39,101 nucleotides of DNA from Brevibacterium sp. ZH18 (lineage in GTDB: Bacteria > Actinomycetota > Actinomycetes > Actinomycetales > Brevibacteriaceae): the NCBI RefSeq assembly GCF_022748595.1, contig NZ_JALDSX010000033.1, positions 1 through 39,101 of the forward strand, given 5' to 3'. This document shows positions 1 to 8,568 of the stretch, piece after piece. The notes under the pieces were generated by a model. That model saw only the letters and a list, made by a program, of their open reading frames with translations, was not told the origin of the DNA and searched no databases. The translations under genes and the position numbers were made by a program. Positions within the stretch are counted from its first letter, which is position 1. Every line of letters begins with the position of its first letter.

Positions 1-582
1 CGACGCCAAGTGGTCCGCTCGATGCGCAACCGCCTGCAGAGCAGCAGGGCAGGAAGTCAGCAAAGAAGTCATCAGAGAAAGGAAGCACCATGCGAAACGA
101 CAGAGGACGCTCCGACCCGAGAGCCACGACAAGGGGCATCTGCAGGCCGAGCGTGGTTTCATGCCCCAGCACGGCAAGGCGTCACAGCCTCAGTCTCGGT
201 GGAACCTGCCGCGCCGATAAATGGTGATGACCAGCCGGGACTGGGGCTGGGGCAGGAACTGGTGCAGGTGCTGATGCAGGCGTAGGGGCAGGTGCCGGGA
301 CTGATGCAGGCGTAGATGCTGATGCAGGTGCCGGTGCTGGTGCCACATGATGACGGTCCACGGCACTGCTGAAAGCTTGTGTCAGTGACACTGTCATCTG
401 TGCCTGTGTCAGCCGCAGTGGATACACTGGCTCTCACGTTCACGAGTCGCGGCCAAAAGTACCTGGCTGGCCGCGCGGCAACCCGTCATCGACCGGGTGC
501 CCCAGGGGAAGAACGGGCCAGTGCCGATCGGTGCCGGCAAGATGCGATCCGGGTGCGAAGCGCCCGAGAGACAGGTGCAGTC
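1..582. other. Region without a confident gene
   Basis: No reading frame here has a convincing start, ribosome site and codon pattern together. A short frame starting ATG at 90 has an upstream AAAGGA but ends after about 45 codons and resembles nothing I know. Positions 227-347 are low-complexity, built from variations of GCAGGTGCTGATGCAGGCG, and would encode Ala/Gly- or Ala/Pro-rich stretches depending on frame, with no start codon in the repetitive plus frame. Positions 8-21 (AAGTGGTCCGCTCG) repeat part of the palindrome at 18937-19002. The first ~230 bases could hold the 3' end of a gene that begins outside the window, but I cannot establish the frame. Confidence 0.5.
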
Positions 583-1014
583 ATGTCACTTGAGACCAAC
601 GAACGCTGGCCCGGCTTCTCCGAGGCGGAAGCTCTCGAATGGAGCCGCGTGCTCCTTCGCCACTCGCCCCAGCCTCTGCCTGCCAGCATCAAGGCACAGA
701 TGTCGGAGGCCGTCACGCGCGGGACTCCTGTCGTCGCGCCAGACTGGGTGCGAACCGCTGACCTCGCACGAGAAGCCGACTTCACCGCTGTGCTCTATCA
801 CGCGCTCTTCACCTCCCTGGAGTCGATCGATCCCGACTCCTTCCGCTGGCATCCGAAGAACCGCCAGACCACCCACCCCCGCAGCGTGCCCGGCACCCCC
901 TTCGAGGCCGAACTATGGAAGGAATGGCCGCAGCTGGTCCTCAAAGACAGACTCTCTCCGGGAACCGCCGCGGAACTGGTGCTCACATTCGCCGAGGTGA
1001 CCTATCGCAGTTGA
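583..1014 (+). CDS. Hypothetical protein, 143 aa
   Basis: A soluble-looking protein starting MSLETNERWPGFSEAEALEW and ending in TYRS. I do not recognise the family. It has no signal peptide, membrane segment or familiar motif; the composition is mixed and Trp-rich (GFSEAEALEWSRV, HPKNRQTTHP). The frame stays open upstream to 379, but that part is Arg/Ala-rich and reads like non-coding DNA, so I chose the internal ATG at 583. No clear Shine-Dalgarno precedes it. It runs convergent with the mntR-like gene, whose stop lies about 40 bp further on. The codon use in the chosen portion is the GC3-rich type seen in the neighbours, which supports it being real. Confidence 0.55.
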   Translation: MSLETNERWPGFSEAEALEWSRVLLRHSPQPLPASIKAQMSEAVTRGTPVVAPDWVRTADLAREADFTAVLYHALFTSLESIDPDSFRWHPKNRQTTHPRSVPGTPFEAELWKEWPQLVLKDRLSPGTAAELVLTFAEVTYRS

Positions 1015-1057
1015 CGCGGTCGACCGATGCCCTTGGGTACCGCTCTCGGCGGTGTGG

Positions 1058-1810
1058 TCAGGACGCTGACACATACACCGCCGAGGCGACCGCTCGGTCG
1101 ATCTCGACGGATTCGTCGTCAACTGCGACCGTCACAGTCACGCTCGCATCCGCACTCGCACTCGGAGAGGCGAGCCCGCGTCCCGTGTCCGCAACCTCAA
1201 CCCCCGCACTCACACTCGGAGTGGCCAGTCCGCGTCCCGTGTCCGCAACCTCAACCCGGGCACCCGGGATCACCCCCACCTCGGCGAGGTGGGCGAGGAC
1301 ATCCGGATCCGCGTCCGAGACCCGAATGACCGTGTAGGACCCGGGAGCCGCCTCGGCGAGGAGAAGCGAAGAATCATGGGACTCGACCTGCCCATCGGGT
1401 CCGGGAATCGGATCACCGTGGGGGTCGACCTTCGGGCGACCTAAGAACGTGTCGATGCGATCGATGAGCAGATCCGATGACGCGTGCTCGAGCGTTTCGG
1501 CCTCGTCGTGGACCTCGTCCCAGCTGTACCCGAGCGATTCGACGAGGAAGGTCTCGAGCAGCCGGTGCCGACGCACCATCGACAGGGCGATCGTCTCCCC
1601 CTCGGCGGTCAGCACGGGCGGACGGTAGGGCACGCGAACGATGAGACCGAGTTCGTCGAGGCGCTTGAGCACCTCGGTGACGTTGGCCTTTGTGGTGCCG
1701 AAGCGCTGCGCGAGCTCGGTCGCGGTCATCGGTTCGCCGCCCCATTCCCGAGCCGACCAGATCGCCTTGAGATAGTCCTGGCTGACCTCGGACACTTCGC
1801 CTGCACGCAT
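1058..1810 (-). CDS. mntR: DtxR/MntR-family manganese-responsive repressor
   Basis: A metal-dependent transcriptional regulator of 250 aa. An N-terminal winged helix (about 8-62) is followed by the dimerisation/metal domain (about 63-140) and a C-terminal SH3/FeoA-like domain (about 150-200). Compared with DtxR, the residue matching Met10 is Asp12 and the one matching Cys102 is Glu105 (motif HDEAETLEH), with Glu108 and His109 following. Asp and Glu at these places are the manganese-selective signature known from Bacillus MntR. The long frame opens at 1840, but I chose ATG 1810 because a TACGCT -10 box ends six bases before it, suggesting a leaderless mRNA. The C-terminus carries two copies of an 18-residue unit (VEVADTGRGLA...), absent from the family. 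A likely target in this window is mntH at 7082-8479. Confidence 0.85.
   Translation of the reverse strand: MRAGEVSEVSQDYLKAIWSAREWGGEPMTATELAQRFGTTKANVTEVLKRLDELGLIVRVPYRPPVLTAEGETIALSMVRRHRLLETFLVESLGYSWDEVHDEAETLEHASSDLLIDRIDTFLGRPKVDPHGDPIPGPDGQVESHDSSLLLAEAAPGSYTVIRVSDADPDVLAHLAEVGVIPGARVEVADTGRGLATPSVSAGVEVADTGRGLASPSASADASVTVTVAVDDESVEIDRAVASAVYVSAS
1159..1266 (-). repeat. 54-bp tandem duplication inside mntR
   Basis: Two adjacent 54-bp copies starting at 1159 and 1213 share a long near-identical core (CGCGTCCCGTGTCCGCAAC occurs in both). They encode an 18-residue unit beginning VEVADTGRGLA, duplicated in frame near the C-terminus of the regulator. Confidence 0.85.
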
Positions 1811-1822
1811 GCAGTCAGCGTA
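1811..1822 (-). promoter_or_regulatory. Predicted -10 box of mntR (leaderless)
   Basis: TACGCT at 1822-1817 on the minus strand, then six bases and ATG at 1810. No Shine-Dalgarno is present. No convincing -35 was found. Confidence 0.45.
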
Positions 1823-1895
1823 GCCGATCGACCACGACACGAATCTGGAACATCTTTCGACTGTGGGCGAAGTCGGACGCTGACAGAATCACAGC

Positions 1896-2825
1896 ATGAG
1901 GTTGAGAGGACATGATTTCAGTACGATGGCGATCTGCGGTGTGGCGCTGGCAGGCTTCACGGCGGTGACCTTCGCCCTGACGAATGCCGGATTCGACCCC
2001 CAAGCGGACCATCTCAGGGATGTCGACCCCACTGCTGCGGCGAGTGTGTGCTTCGGTCTCCTCGGTCTCTCCGGTCTTCTCGGTCTCTTCGGTCTCTATC
2101 ACTGCGTCGTCATCATCTTCTTCGGCGAAGACAATTCGCCGAAGTCTGCGAAGGCGCCCACCGACCCACGCATTGCCCGGGTGACCGATTCGCACACGGG
2201 CTTCATTCGACAGCCCCCGCACGTGGTGTTCTCCGTCGGACCCGTCTTTGCTGGCTTCTCCGCTGCCTCCGTGTTCATCTGGCATATCTTTGCGAAGCAC
2301 CCGGGGACACCGGGAACCGTGTGGGGTGACTACACGACATCGGGACTGCCGGTCCTTGTCCTCTTCCTTGCCTGCTGGGCGACTGCGAACGTCGGCTTCA
2401 CCTTCACCGCCATCGCCGAGGCTGTCTCTCGCGATCGAAAAGGGCTCTTCCGCACAGCCATGATCCTCATGTTCGTCGTCGCCGGCGCCATCCTCGTCTG
2501 CTTCTTCAGCCTCCCAGGTCAACCGACCGAATCCGCTCTCACCATCGCCGCCGGCGCATGTTCGCTCAGCCTGGTCACCTCGATCGGATCCCGCGCATGG
2601 GCGATCTCCAGTATGGCCCGGATCAATGCCGAGAGCAGAGTATCAATGCTCAGCGCACCGCAGAGTTTCGACGTGATCCAACCGCCCCACGACATGCTCG
2701 AGCACGGCGAGGACCTGATCCTCCACTTCCGCGACCGCCAGGACATGCGGATCGTCGGCGGGAATCCGGTGCAGTCCCGGAACTTCGCCGAGGCGACCAA
2801 CCGTCTCGCGCGTACCGGAAGATAG
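1896..2825 (+). CDS. Hypothetical multi-pass membrane protein, 309 aa
   Basis: I do not recognise the family. Hydrophobic segments are visible at about residues 10-28, 48-76 (Gly/Leu-rich, FGLLGLSGLLGLFGLYH), 115-135, 150-175, 187-205 and 215-232, so around six membrane spans are likely. A soluble C-terminal tail of roughly 75 residues follows (RINAESRVSMLSAPQ onward). The tail ends in NRLARTGR and looks cytoplasmic. The start ATG at 1896 is preceded by CAGAAT six bases upstream, a possible weak leaderless -10, and there is no ribosome site. It is divergent from the mntR-like gene (85 bp between the starts) and lies 109 bp before the BCCT gene, so it is probably its own transcription unit. 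Confidence 0.7.
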   Translation: MRLRGHDFSTMAICGVALAGFTAVTFALTNAGFDPQADHLRDVDPTAAASVCFGLLGLSGLLGLFGLYHCVVIIFFGEDNSPKSAKAPTDPRIARVTDSHTGFIRQPPHVVFSVGPVFAGFSAASVFIWHIFAKHPGTPGTVWGDYTTSGLPVLVLFLACWATANVGFTFTAIAEAVSRDRKGLFRTAMILMFVVAGAILVCFFSLPGQPTESALTIAAGACSLSLVTSIGSRAWAISSMARINAESRVSMLSAPQSFDVIQPPHDMLEHGEDLILHFRDRQDMRIVGGNPVQSRNFAEATNRLARTGR

Positions 2826-2934
2826 CTTCTCCACCCTGAAAATAGGGGGTGGAGTCCCTGCCAAAACACCGGGAGCCTAAGATGGATCGGTGCCCTTTAC
2901 GGGCGAGTCCAGAGTTTCCGACCGGAGGTTATGC

Positions 2935-5205
2935 GTGCAGGATCCCAACGAAGAGAAGATGAAGAGACCGATCGTCGAGCGCGAACGCTTCGGTGGAACC
3001 GACCGGCCCAGCCGCGACGTCGACCCCGAGAAGCTCCCTCCGATCTCCAGCACGGAAATGAGCCGCGGCCCCGCCGAGCTCACCGACGAGCGAGGGTCCC
3101 GGGTCAACTGGAAAGTCTTCATCATCTCTTCCGCGGTGATCCTCGGCTTCTCGGTGTGGGCGATGCTCATGCCCGATTTCGCGCAGTCGACGATGAAATC
3201 GATCGTCGACTGGATCGCGACCAACCTCGGCTGGTACTACGTCCTCACAGTCACCGTCGTCATCATCTTCGTCCTCTGGGTCGCCCTGTCCAAGGAAGGC
3301 TCGGTCCGTTTGGGCCCGGACCACTCCCGGCCGCAGTACAACCTGTTCACCTGGGTCGCGATGCTCTTCGCCGCGGGCGTGGGCATCGACATGCTCTTCT
3401 ACTCGGTGACCGGACCGATCACCCAGTTCCTTCAGCCGGTCAACGCCGATCCGGAGTCCGCGGCTGCGGCCCAGGACGCCGTCGTGTGGACGATGTTCCA
3501 CTACGGCATCGCCGGCTGGTCGATGTATTCGCTGCTGGGCATGGCCATGGGCTACTTCGCCTACCGTTGGGGCATGCCGCTGTCGATCCGTGCGGTCCTC
3601 TACCCGCTGTTGGGCAAGCGCGTGCGTGGAGCCACCGGCGACGTCATCGACATCTTCGCCCTCGTCGGCACCGTCTTCGGCGTGGCCACCTCGATGGGCA
3701 TCGGCGTCGTCCTGCTCAACGTCGGCTTCGCCGAACTGTTCGGCCTACCCGAGGGCCTCGCCCTGCAGATCGCGCTGGTCATCGTCGCGGTCATCATGAC
3801 CATCGCAGCCTGCACCTCTGGCGTGGACAAGGGCATCCGCCTGGTCTCCGAGCTCAACCTCTGGTCGTGTGCGGCGATGATGCTCTACATCCTCGTCACC
3901 GGCAAGACGGCCTTCCTGCTCAACGCCATGGTCGAGAACATCGGCCGCTTCATCTTCACCTTGCCCGAGCGCACTCTGTCGACCTTCGCCTACGTCGATG
4001 ACGGGTCCGCCTGGATGGGCGCCTGGACCTTGTTCTTCTGGGCGTTCTGGCTGGCCTGGGGTCCTTTCGTCGGACTGTTCCTCGCCCGCATCTCCCGCGG
4101 CCGCACCCTGCGCGAGTTCGTCATCGCTGCAATCACGGCCCCGGTGATCTGTGACTTCATCATCGTCTCGATCTTCGGAAACTCCGCCCTCTCAGAGGTC
4201 TTCGACGGCAATATGGACTTCGCCCAGCAGGCGATCGATTCACCTGAACAGGGCTGGTACGCACTACTCGACATGTTCCCGGGATCGACGTTCCTCATCG
4301 GCCTGGCTACGCTCTCGGGCCTGCTCTTCTACCTCACGAGTGCGAACTCGGGTGCGATGGTGATGTCGAACTTCTCGTCCACGATCCCGAACCCCGAAGA
4401 GGACGGCGCAAAGTGGCTGCGGATCTTCTGGGCCATCGTCACCGCGGTGCTGACCATCGCCATGCTCATCGCTGGTGGGGTGACGACGATGGAGTACGCA
4501 ACACTGATCTTCGCCCTGCCGGTCACGGTCATTGCCTATCTCGTCATGGCCTCGTTCTCGAAGGTGCTGCGCATGGAGAGAGCCGAGCGGGAAGGCAGAA
4601 CCCGCAAGCGCCGCACGACTGCAGCCCACGGCGGCCGCACCCCGGAGAAGACGTGGCGTCAGCGTCTGGCGACCCTGCGCTCCTATCCGTCGAAGAAGTC
4701 CGTGGACAAGTTCGTCACCGAGGTGGTCGGGCCCGCCCTCGATGCCGTGGCCAACGAATTCCGCGAACTCGGATACGACGTCGAGCTCACCACGGCGCCC
4801 GGCCCGGAGTCGGGCATCGCGGAGAGCACCCTCATCGTCGACATGGGTGATCAGCGCAATTTCCATTATCAGATCGCCGCTGTCGAGCACAACGTTCCCG
4901 CCTTCGGTGCCCGCAATGCGCCTCGCGGCGATGACGTGTACTACCGGATCGAGGTGTTCACACAGACCGGTTCGGAAGGCTACGACCTCATGGGGCTGAG
5001 CGGTCAGCAGATCATCGACGATGTTCTCGACCGCTACGAGAACCACCTATCGTTCCTCGCCTACTCGCACGAGCATTCGTACCAGTCGGTCGTCACGCCG
5101 CCGGCCCCTCCGGCCACGGATTCGATCCCGGCAGTTCCGCAATCCCCCGACGAGGTCGAGGACATCGAACCGGACACCGCCGGGGCCGACCCGAAGGGTG
5201 ACTGA
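2935..5205 (+). CDS. BCCT-family transporter, BetT-like
   Basis: A betaine/choline/carnitine-type secondary transporter of 756 aa in the cytoplasmic membrane. About twelve hydrophobic segments span residues 60-545, with the family motif around TM3 (GVGIDMLFYSVTGPITQF) and the conserved TM8 stretch (FWAFWLAWGPFVGLFLARIS followed by RGRTLREFV). The GIDMLFYSVTGP form is the one seen in BetT choline/proton symporters, so choline or betaine is the likely substrate. A ~210-residue hydrophilic C-terminal domain follows, also BetT-like, rich in acidic residues and Pro at its end. I chose GTG 2935 because CGGAGG at 2923-2928 sits six bases upstream; the frame remains open to 2890 without a ribosome site. 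A hairpin terminator follows at 5281-5310. Confidence 0.88.
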   Translation: MQDPNEEKMKRPIVERERFGGTDRPSRDVDPEKLPPISSTEMSRGPAELTDERGSRVNWKVFIISSAVILGFSVWAMLMPDFAQSTMKSIVDWIATNLGWYYVLTVTVVIIFVLWVALSKEGSVRLGPDHSRPQYNLFTWVAMLFAAGVGIDMLFYSVTGPITQFLQPVNADPESAAAAQDAVVWTMFHYGIAGWSMYSLLGMAMGYFAYRWGMPLSIRAVLYPLLGKRVRGATGDVIDIFALVGTVFGVATSMGIGVVLLNVGFAELFGLPEGLALQIALVIVAVIMTIAACTSGVDKGIRLVSELNLWSCAAMMLYILVTGKTAFLLNAMVENIGRFIFTLPERTLSTFAYVDDGSAWMGAWTLFFWAFWLAWGPFVGLFLARISRGRTLREFVIAAITAPVICDFIIVSIFGNSALSEVFDGNMDFAQQAIDSPEQGWYALLDMFPGSTFLIGLATLSGLLFYLTSANSGAMVMSNFSSTIPNPEEDGAKWLRIFWAIVTAVLTIAMLIAGGVTTMEYATLIFALPVTVIAYLVMASFSKVLRMERAEREGRTRKRRTTAAHGGRTPEKTWRQRLATLRSYPSKKSVDKFVTEVVGPALDAVANEFRELGYDVELTTAPGPESGIAESTLIVDMGDQRNFHYQIAAVEHNVPAFGARNAPRGDDVYYRIEVFTQTGSEGYDLMGLSGQQIIDDVLDRYENHLSFLAYSHEHSYQSVVTPPAPPATDSIPAVPQSPDEVEDIEPDTAGADPKGD

Positions 5206-5280
5206 CTCATAGCCGACCGAAGGATGACTGACACGCATCCAGGACGGTGCCGGTGACCTGAACCGAACCCGACACGAACC

Positions 5281-5310
5281 GAGGCTGTCCCCGATGCTGG
5301 GGGCAGCCTC
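5281..5310 (+). terminator. Hairpin terminator after the BCCT gene
   Basis: GAGGCTG-T-CCCC pairs with GGGG-CAGCCTC around a GATGCT loop, 75 bp after the BCCT stop. There is no T-run, which is common in high-GC actinobacteria. Confidence 0.6.
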
Positions 5311-5487
5311 GGCGCATTCATGGATCTGGTGCATTCACGAGTTCACGGCGGCCCGGTGACCGAAGGCTGTCGCAGACTGCTCCGGCAGGATCACCCGGTG
5401 GGGCCTTGCACAACGAACTCGCCCGGACCATAGTCGAGGCAGGACCGTTGAACCTGCGGAGACGAGAACCAGGAGGAGGTGGCTGCT

Positions 5488-7011
5488 GTGGACATGACCG
5501 CGGTGCTGTCTGTCCTGACCGCCGATGACTACACGATCGCACGCGAGGTCATCCAGCGCGGAATCGCGCTCCTGTTCTTCATCGCGTTCCTCTCCACGTT
5601 CAACCAGTTCCCGGCCCTATTGGGCGAGCGCGGGCTGGTCCCAGCCCCGCGGTTCATCAAACTCACCACAGCCGAGCAGGCTCCGACCCTCTTCCGCTGG
5701 AAGCACTTCCGCTACACCGACCGTCGGCTGGGCATCGTGTGCGGCATCGGAATGCTCCTCGCCGTCTCCGTCGTCGCAGGCATCCCGCAAGCAGGTCCCG
5801 CCTGGACGACGATCCCAGTGTTCCTGCTGCTGTGGTGGCTCTACTTCTCGATCGTGAGCATCGGCCAGCGCTTCTACGGCTTCGGCTGGGAGTCCCTGCT
5901 GCTCGAGGCGGGATTCCTCGTCGGCTTCCTCGGCTCCCACGAGGTGGCGCCGAGCCTGCTCATGATCCTCTTCCTGCGCTGGTTCGTCGTTCGCGTCGAA
6001 TTCGGTGCGGGCATGATCAAGATGCGTGGCGACTCCTCGTGGCGCGACCTCACGGCCATGGACTATCACCATCAGACCCAGCCCATGCCCAACCCATTCA
6101 GCCGCCGAGCCCACCTCATGCCCACGTGGTGGCATCGCGGTGAGACCCTGGGCAGTCACGTCGTCCAGCTCATCGCGCCGTGGCTGCTCTTCCTGCCCCA
6201 GCCCATCGCCTCGTTTGCAGCCCTCGCGATCATCATCACGCAGCTCGCGCTCGTGGTCACCGGCAACTACGCGTGGCTGAATTGGGCGACGATCCTGCTC
6301 GCGTTCGCCGGGATCAGCGACTCGTTCCTCGGCTGGATCGTCGGCGGTCCGTGGCCCGGGTGGGGCTGGGCTGGAATCACCGGCGCCGAGGCGGTCGGAT
6401 CGTCAGGTGCGACCGGAGTTCTTCCGCTGTGGTGGGCGATCCTCATCGCAGTCTTCGTCGTGTGGCAGTGCGTGCTCAACGTCCCTGCCCTGCGCAATCT
6501 CTTCTCGCCTCGTCAGCTGATGAATGCCAGCTTCAACCGCTGGGGACTGGGCAACGCCTATGGGGCTTTCGGTTCGATGACCGAATCCCGTGACGAGATC
6601 ATCATCGAAGGCACCCTCGACCCTGATGCGTCGATGACTGCGGGTGATTGGCGTCCCTACGTGTTCAAGGGCAAGCCAGGAGATGTTCTGCGCCGACCTC
6701 CGATCGTCGCGCCCTATCACCTGCGCCTCGACTGGCTGATGTGGTTCGCCGCCCTCGGCGACTACCGGCAGTCGTGGTTCTATGCCCTGCTCGAGCACAT
6801 CGGCTCCGGGGATCCTCTCGTGCGGAAGCTGCTCGGCCCGGACCCGTTCGACGGTCAGGCACCGGCACTCATCAGAGTCCGCATCTTCACCTATCGCTAC
6901 GCCACCGGTCAGGAACGACGGCAGTCACGGGAGGAAGGACAGCCTCGGCCGTGGTGGGTACGATCCGATCCGCGAACCATGGTCGAGCCCACGGACCTGC
7001 GACCCGACTGA
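5488..7011 (+). CDS. Lipase maturation factor family membrane protein
   Basis: A multi-pass membrane protein of about 507 aa resembling vertebrate LMF1/LMF2 and their actinobacterial relatives. The hallmark is the block around residues 175-205: EFGAGMIKMRGDSSWRDLTA, then MDYHHQTQPMPNP, a stretch conserved throughout the family. Around eight hydrophobic segments precede and follow it. A C-terminal soluble region contains RPYVFKGKPGD and PYHLRLDWLMWF, also typical. In animals the family helps lipases fold in the ER; the bacterial role is not established. Three starts are possible: GTG 5479, GTG 5488 and ATG 5494. AGGAGG at 5471-5476 best fits GTG 5488 (spacing 11) or ATG 5494. It runs convergent with mntH. 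Confidence 0.85.
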   Translation: MDMTAVLSVLTADDYTIAREVIQRGIALLFFIAFLSTFNQFPALLGERGLVPAPRFIKLTTAEQAPTLFRWKHFRYTDRRLGIVCGIGMLLAVSVVAGIPQAGPAWTTIPVFLLLWWLYFSIVSIGQRFYGFGWESLLLEAGFLVGFLGSHEVAPSLLMILFLRWFVVRVEFGAGMIKMRGDSSWRDLTAMDYHHQTQPMPNPFSRRAHLMPTWWHRGETLGSHVVQLIAPWLLFLPQPIASFAALAIIITQLALVVTGNYAWLNWATILLAFAGISDSFLGWIVGGPWPGWGWAGITGAEAVGSSGATGVLPLWWAILIAVFVVWQCVLNVPALRNLFSPRQLMNASFNRWGLGNAYGAFGSMTESRDEIIIEGTLDPDASMTAGDWRPYVFKGKPGDVLRRPPIVAPYHLRLDWLMWFAALGDYRQSWFYALLEHIGSGDPLVRKLLGPDPFDGQAPALIRVRIFTYRYATGQERRQSREEGQPRPWWVRSDPRTMVEPTDLRPD

Positions 7012-7041
7012 CGCGCCTGACTTCGCCCCACCTCGGCGCGG

Positions 7042-7095
7042 TTCGCCAGTCGATACTGGTTCGTCAGTCGATGCCGAATCGTCAGTCGATGCCGA
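7042..7095. repeat. Three 18-bp tandem units at the 3' end of mntH
   Basis: Units start at 7042, 7060 and 7078, each a version of TTCGTCAGTCGATGCCGA. On the minus strand the units are in the mntH frame and include the mntH stop, so the terminal Gly-Ile-Asp-stop is repeated after the real stop. Confidence 0.8.
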
Positions 7096-8479
7096 GCGCG
7101 AGGAGGGCGATGAGCACCACGTTGAGGACGATGATGAGCCCCGAGGCGAGCACGGAGACCATCGTGATGATCAGCGAATTCGCGTAAGGGCCCATCACTT
7201 TTCGGTTCATCGTCAGCCTGACCAGGGGAATCATCGCGAATGGGATGCCCAGGCTGAGCACCACCTGACTGAGGATCAGCGCCCACGTCGGATCCGTGCC
7301 GATGGCGAGGATGATGAGCGCGGGGATCATCGTCACCGCCCGCTGCCACAGGAGCGGGATGCGAACTTTGAGCAGGCCCTGCATGATCGAGGCCCCCGCA
7401 TATGACCCGACGGCGCTCGATGCCAGCCCCGAGGCAAGCAATCCGATCCCGAAGAACAGACCCACAACTTCGCCGAGGTTGGCCGTCACGACCGCGTGCG
7501 CACCTTCGATCGTGTCGGTGCCGTCCTGACCTCGCAGTGACGAGGCGGCCAGCAGAAGCATCGCAATGTTGACCGAACCGGCCACGACCAGGGAGATCAC
7601 GACATCCCAGCGCGTGGCTCGCAGCAGTTGGGGAATCGACGCGGGTGAGGACCGGCCGTGACGGTCGACCGACAGGGCCGAATGGAGGTAGATGGCATGG
7701 GGCATGACCGTTGCTCCGAGCATGCTCGCGGCCAGCACGATCGAGTTCGTGCCCTCGAGACGGGGAACGATTCCACCTGCCGCTTGTCCCCAGTTCACAT
7801 CCCCGACGAACAGGCCTGCTAGAAAGCCAATGGCGATGATCGCCAACAGAGCCATGATGATGGTTTCGAAGGGACGCTGACCGCGAGTGGACTGGATCGA
7901 GAGCAGGAACAGGGACACGATTCCGACGATGAGGCCGCCGATGAGCAGTGGCAGGTCGAAGAGGATCTTCAGAGCGATGGCGCCGCCGACCACCTCGGCG
8001 AGGTCGGTGGCGACTGCGACGACTTCGGCCTGCGCCCAGTACGCCAGGCGGGACCGACGGCTCATCCGTTTGCCCAGGATGCCCGGCAGCGACTGTCCGG
8101 AGACCAGACCGAGCTTCGACGACAGGTACTGCACGAGGATGGCGATGAGGTTGGCGGCCACGAGCACCCACACCAGGAGGTATCCGTATTGGGCACCGGC
8201 ACTGAGGTTGGCCGCGACATTGCCCGGATCGACGTACGCGATCGCGGCGACGAAGGCCGGGCCGAGCAGGAAGAAGGTAGAGACCTTCTTCGCAGGTTTG
8301 GCGGGTTTGGCAGGCATGGCGGGCTTGGCGGGTTCAGTGGAATCAGTGGGCTCGACGGGTGCGGTGGAGTCAATGGGCTCGGCGGGGGCGGCAAGAGGTG
8401 CCTGGTCATCCGTGCGAAACGACGGCACCGACGAACCGCATGCAGCAGAATTCCCGGAGGACGAAGGATCGATGATCAT
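7082..8479 (-). CDS. mntH: Nramp-family Mn2+/H+ transporter
   Basis: A divalent-metal importer of 465 aa in the cytoplasmic membrane. The two Nramp metal-site motifs are present: DPGN in TM1 (AIAYVDPGNVAANLSAG) and MPHAIYLHSAL in TM6; eleven or so hydrophobic segments are visible. The first ~65 residues are a hydrophilic extension with Pro/Lys-rich repeats (AKPAMPAKPAKPAKK), which is unusual for MntH. The start ATG at 8479 has no ribosome site but lies six bases after TACATT, with TTGCCC 17 bp further up, so the mRNA is probably leaderless. A 22-bp palindrome overlaps this promoter and suggests repression by a metal regulator, plausibly the MntR-like protein at 1058-1810. It is divergent from a TetR gene. 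Confidence 0.9.
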   Translation of the reverse strand: MIIDPSSSGNSAACGSSVPSFRTDDQAPLAAPAEPIDSTAPVEPTDSTEPAKPAMPAKPAKPAKKVSTFFLLGPAFVAAIAYVDPGNVAANLSAGAQYGYLLVWVLVAANLIAILVQYLSSKLGLVSGQSLPGILGKRMSRRSRLAYWAQAEVVAVATDLAEVVGGAIALKILFDLPLLIGGLIVGIVSLFLLSIQSTRGQRPFETIIMALLAIIAIGFLAGLFVGDVNWGQAAGGIVPRLEGTNSIVLAASMLGATVMPHAIYLHSALSVDRHGRSSPASIPQLLRATRWDVVISLVVAGSVNIAMLLLAASSLRGQDGTDTIEGAHAVVTANLGEVVGLFFGIGLLASGLASSAVGSYAGASIMQGLLKVRIPLLWQRAVTMIPALIILAIGTDPTWALILSQVVLSLGIPFAMIPLVRLTMNRKVMGPYANSLIITMVSVLASGLIIVLNVVLIALLALGID

Positions 8480-8514
8480 AAAGTTAATGTACGTTAACTT
8501 TTATCTGCGGGCAA
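8480..8514 (-). promoter_or_regulatory. mntH promoter with overlapping palindromic operator
   Basis: On the minus strand: -35 TTGCCC (8514-8509), 17-bp spacer, -10 TACATT (8491-8486), six bases, then ATG 8479. The palindrome AAAGTTAA-TGTACG-TTAACTTT (8480-8501) covers the -10 box and part of the spacer; its arms match perfectly with one mismatched pair in the centre. A repressor bound here would block RNA polymerase. MntR is the likely occupant; the divergent TetR protein is the alternative. Confidence 0.75.
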
Positions 8515-8568
8515 GGTCGCCTCGTGCCCGCACTGGCAACTGAACACGGAAAGACCTACGATGCGAAT

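Noticed and set aside
10..285. A 91-codon frame at the window start
   Set aside because: No ribosome site, Arg/Gln-rich, and its end runs through low-complexity repeats.
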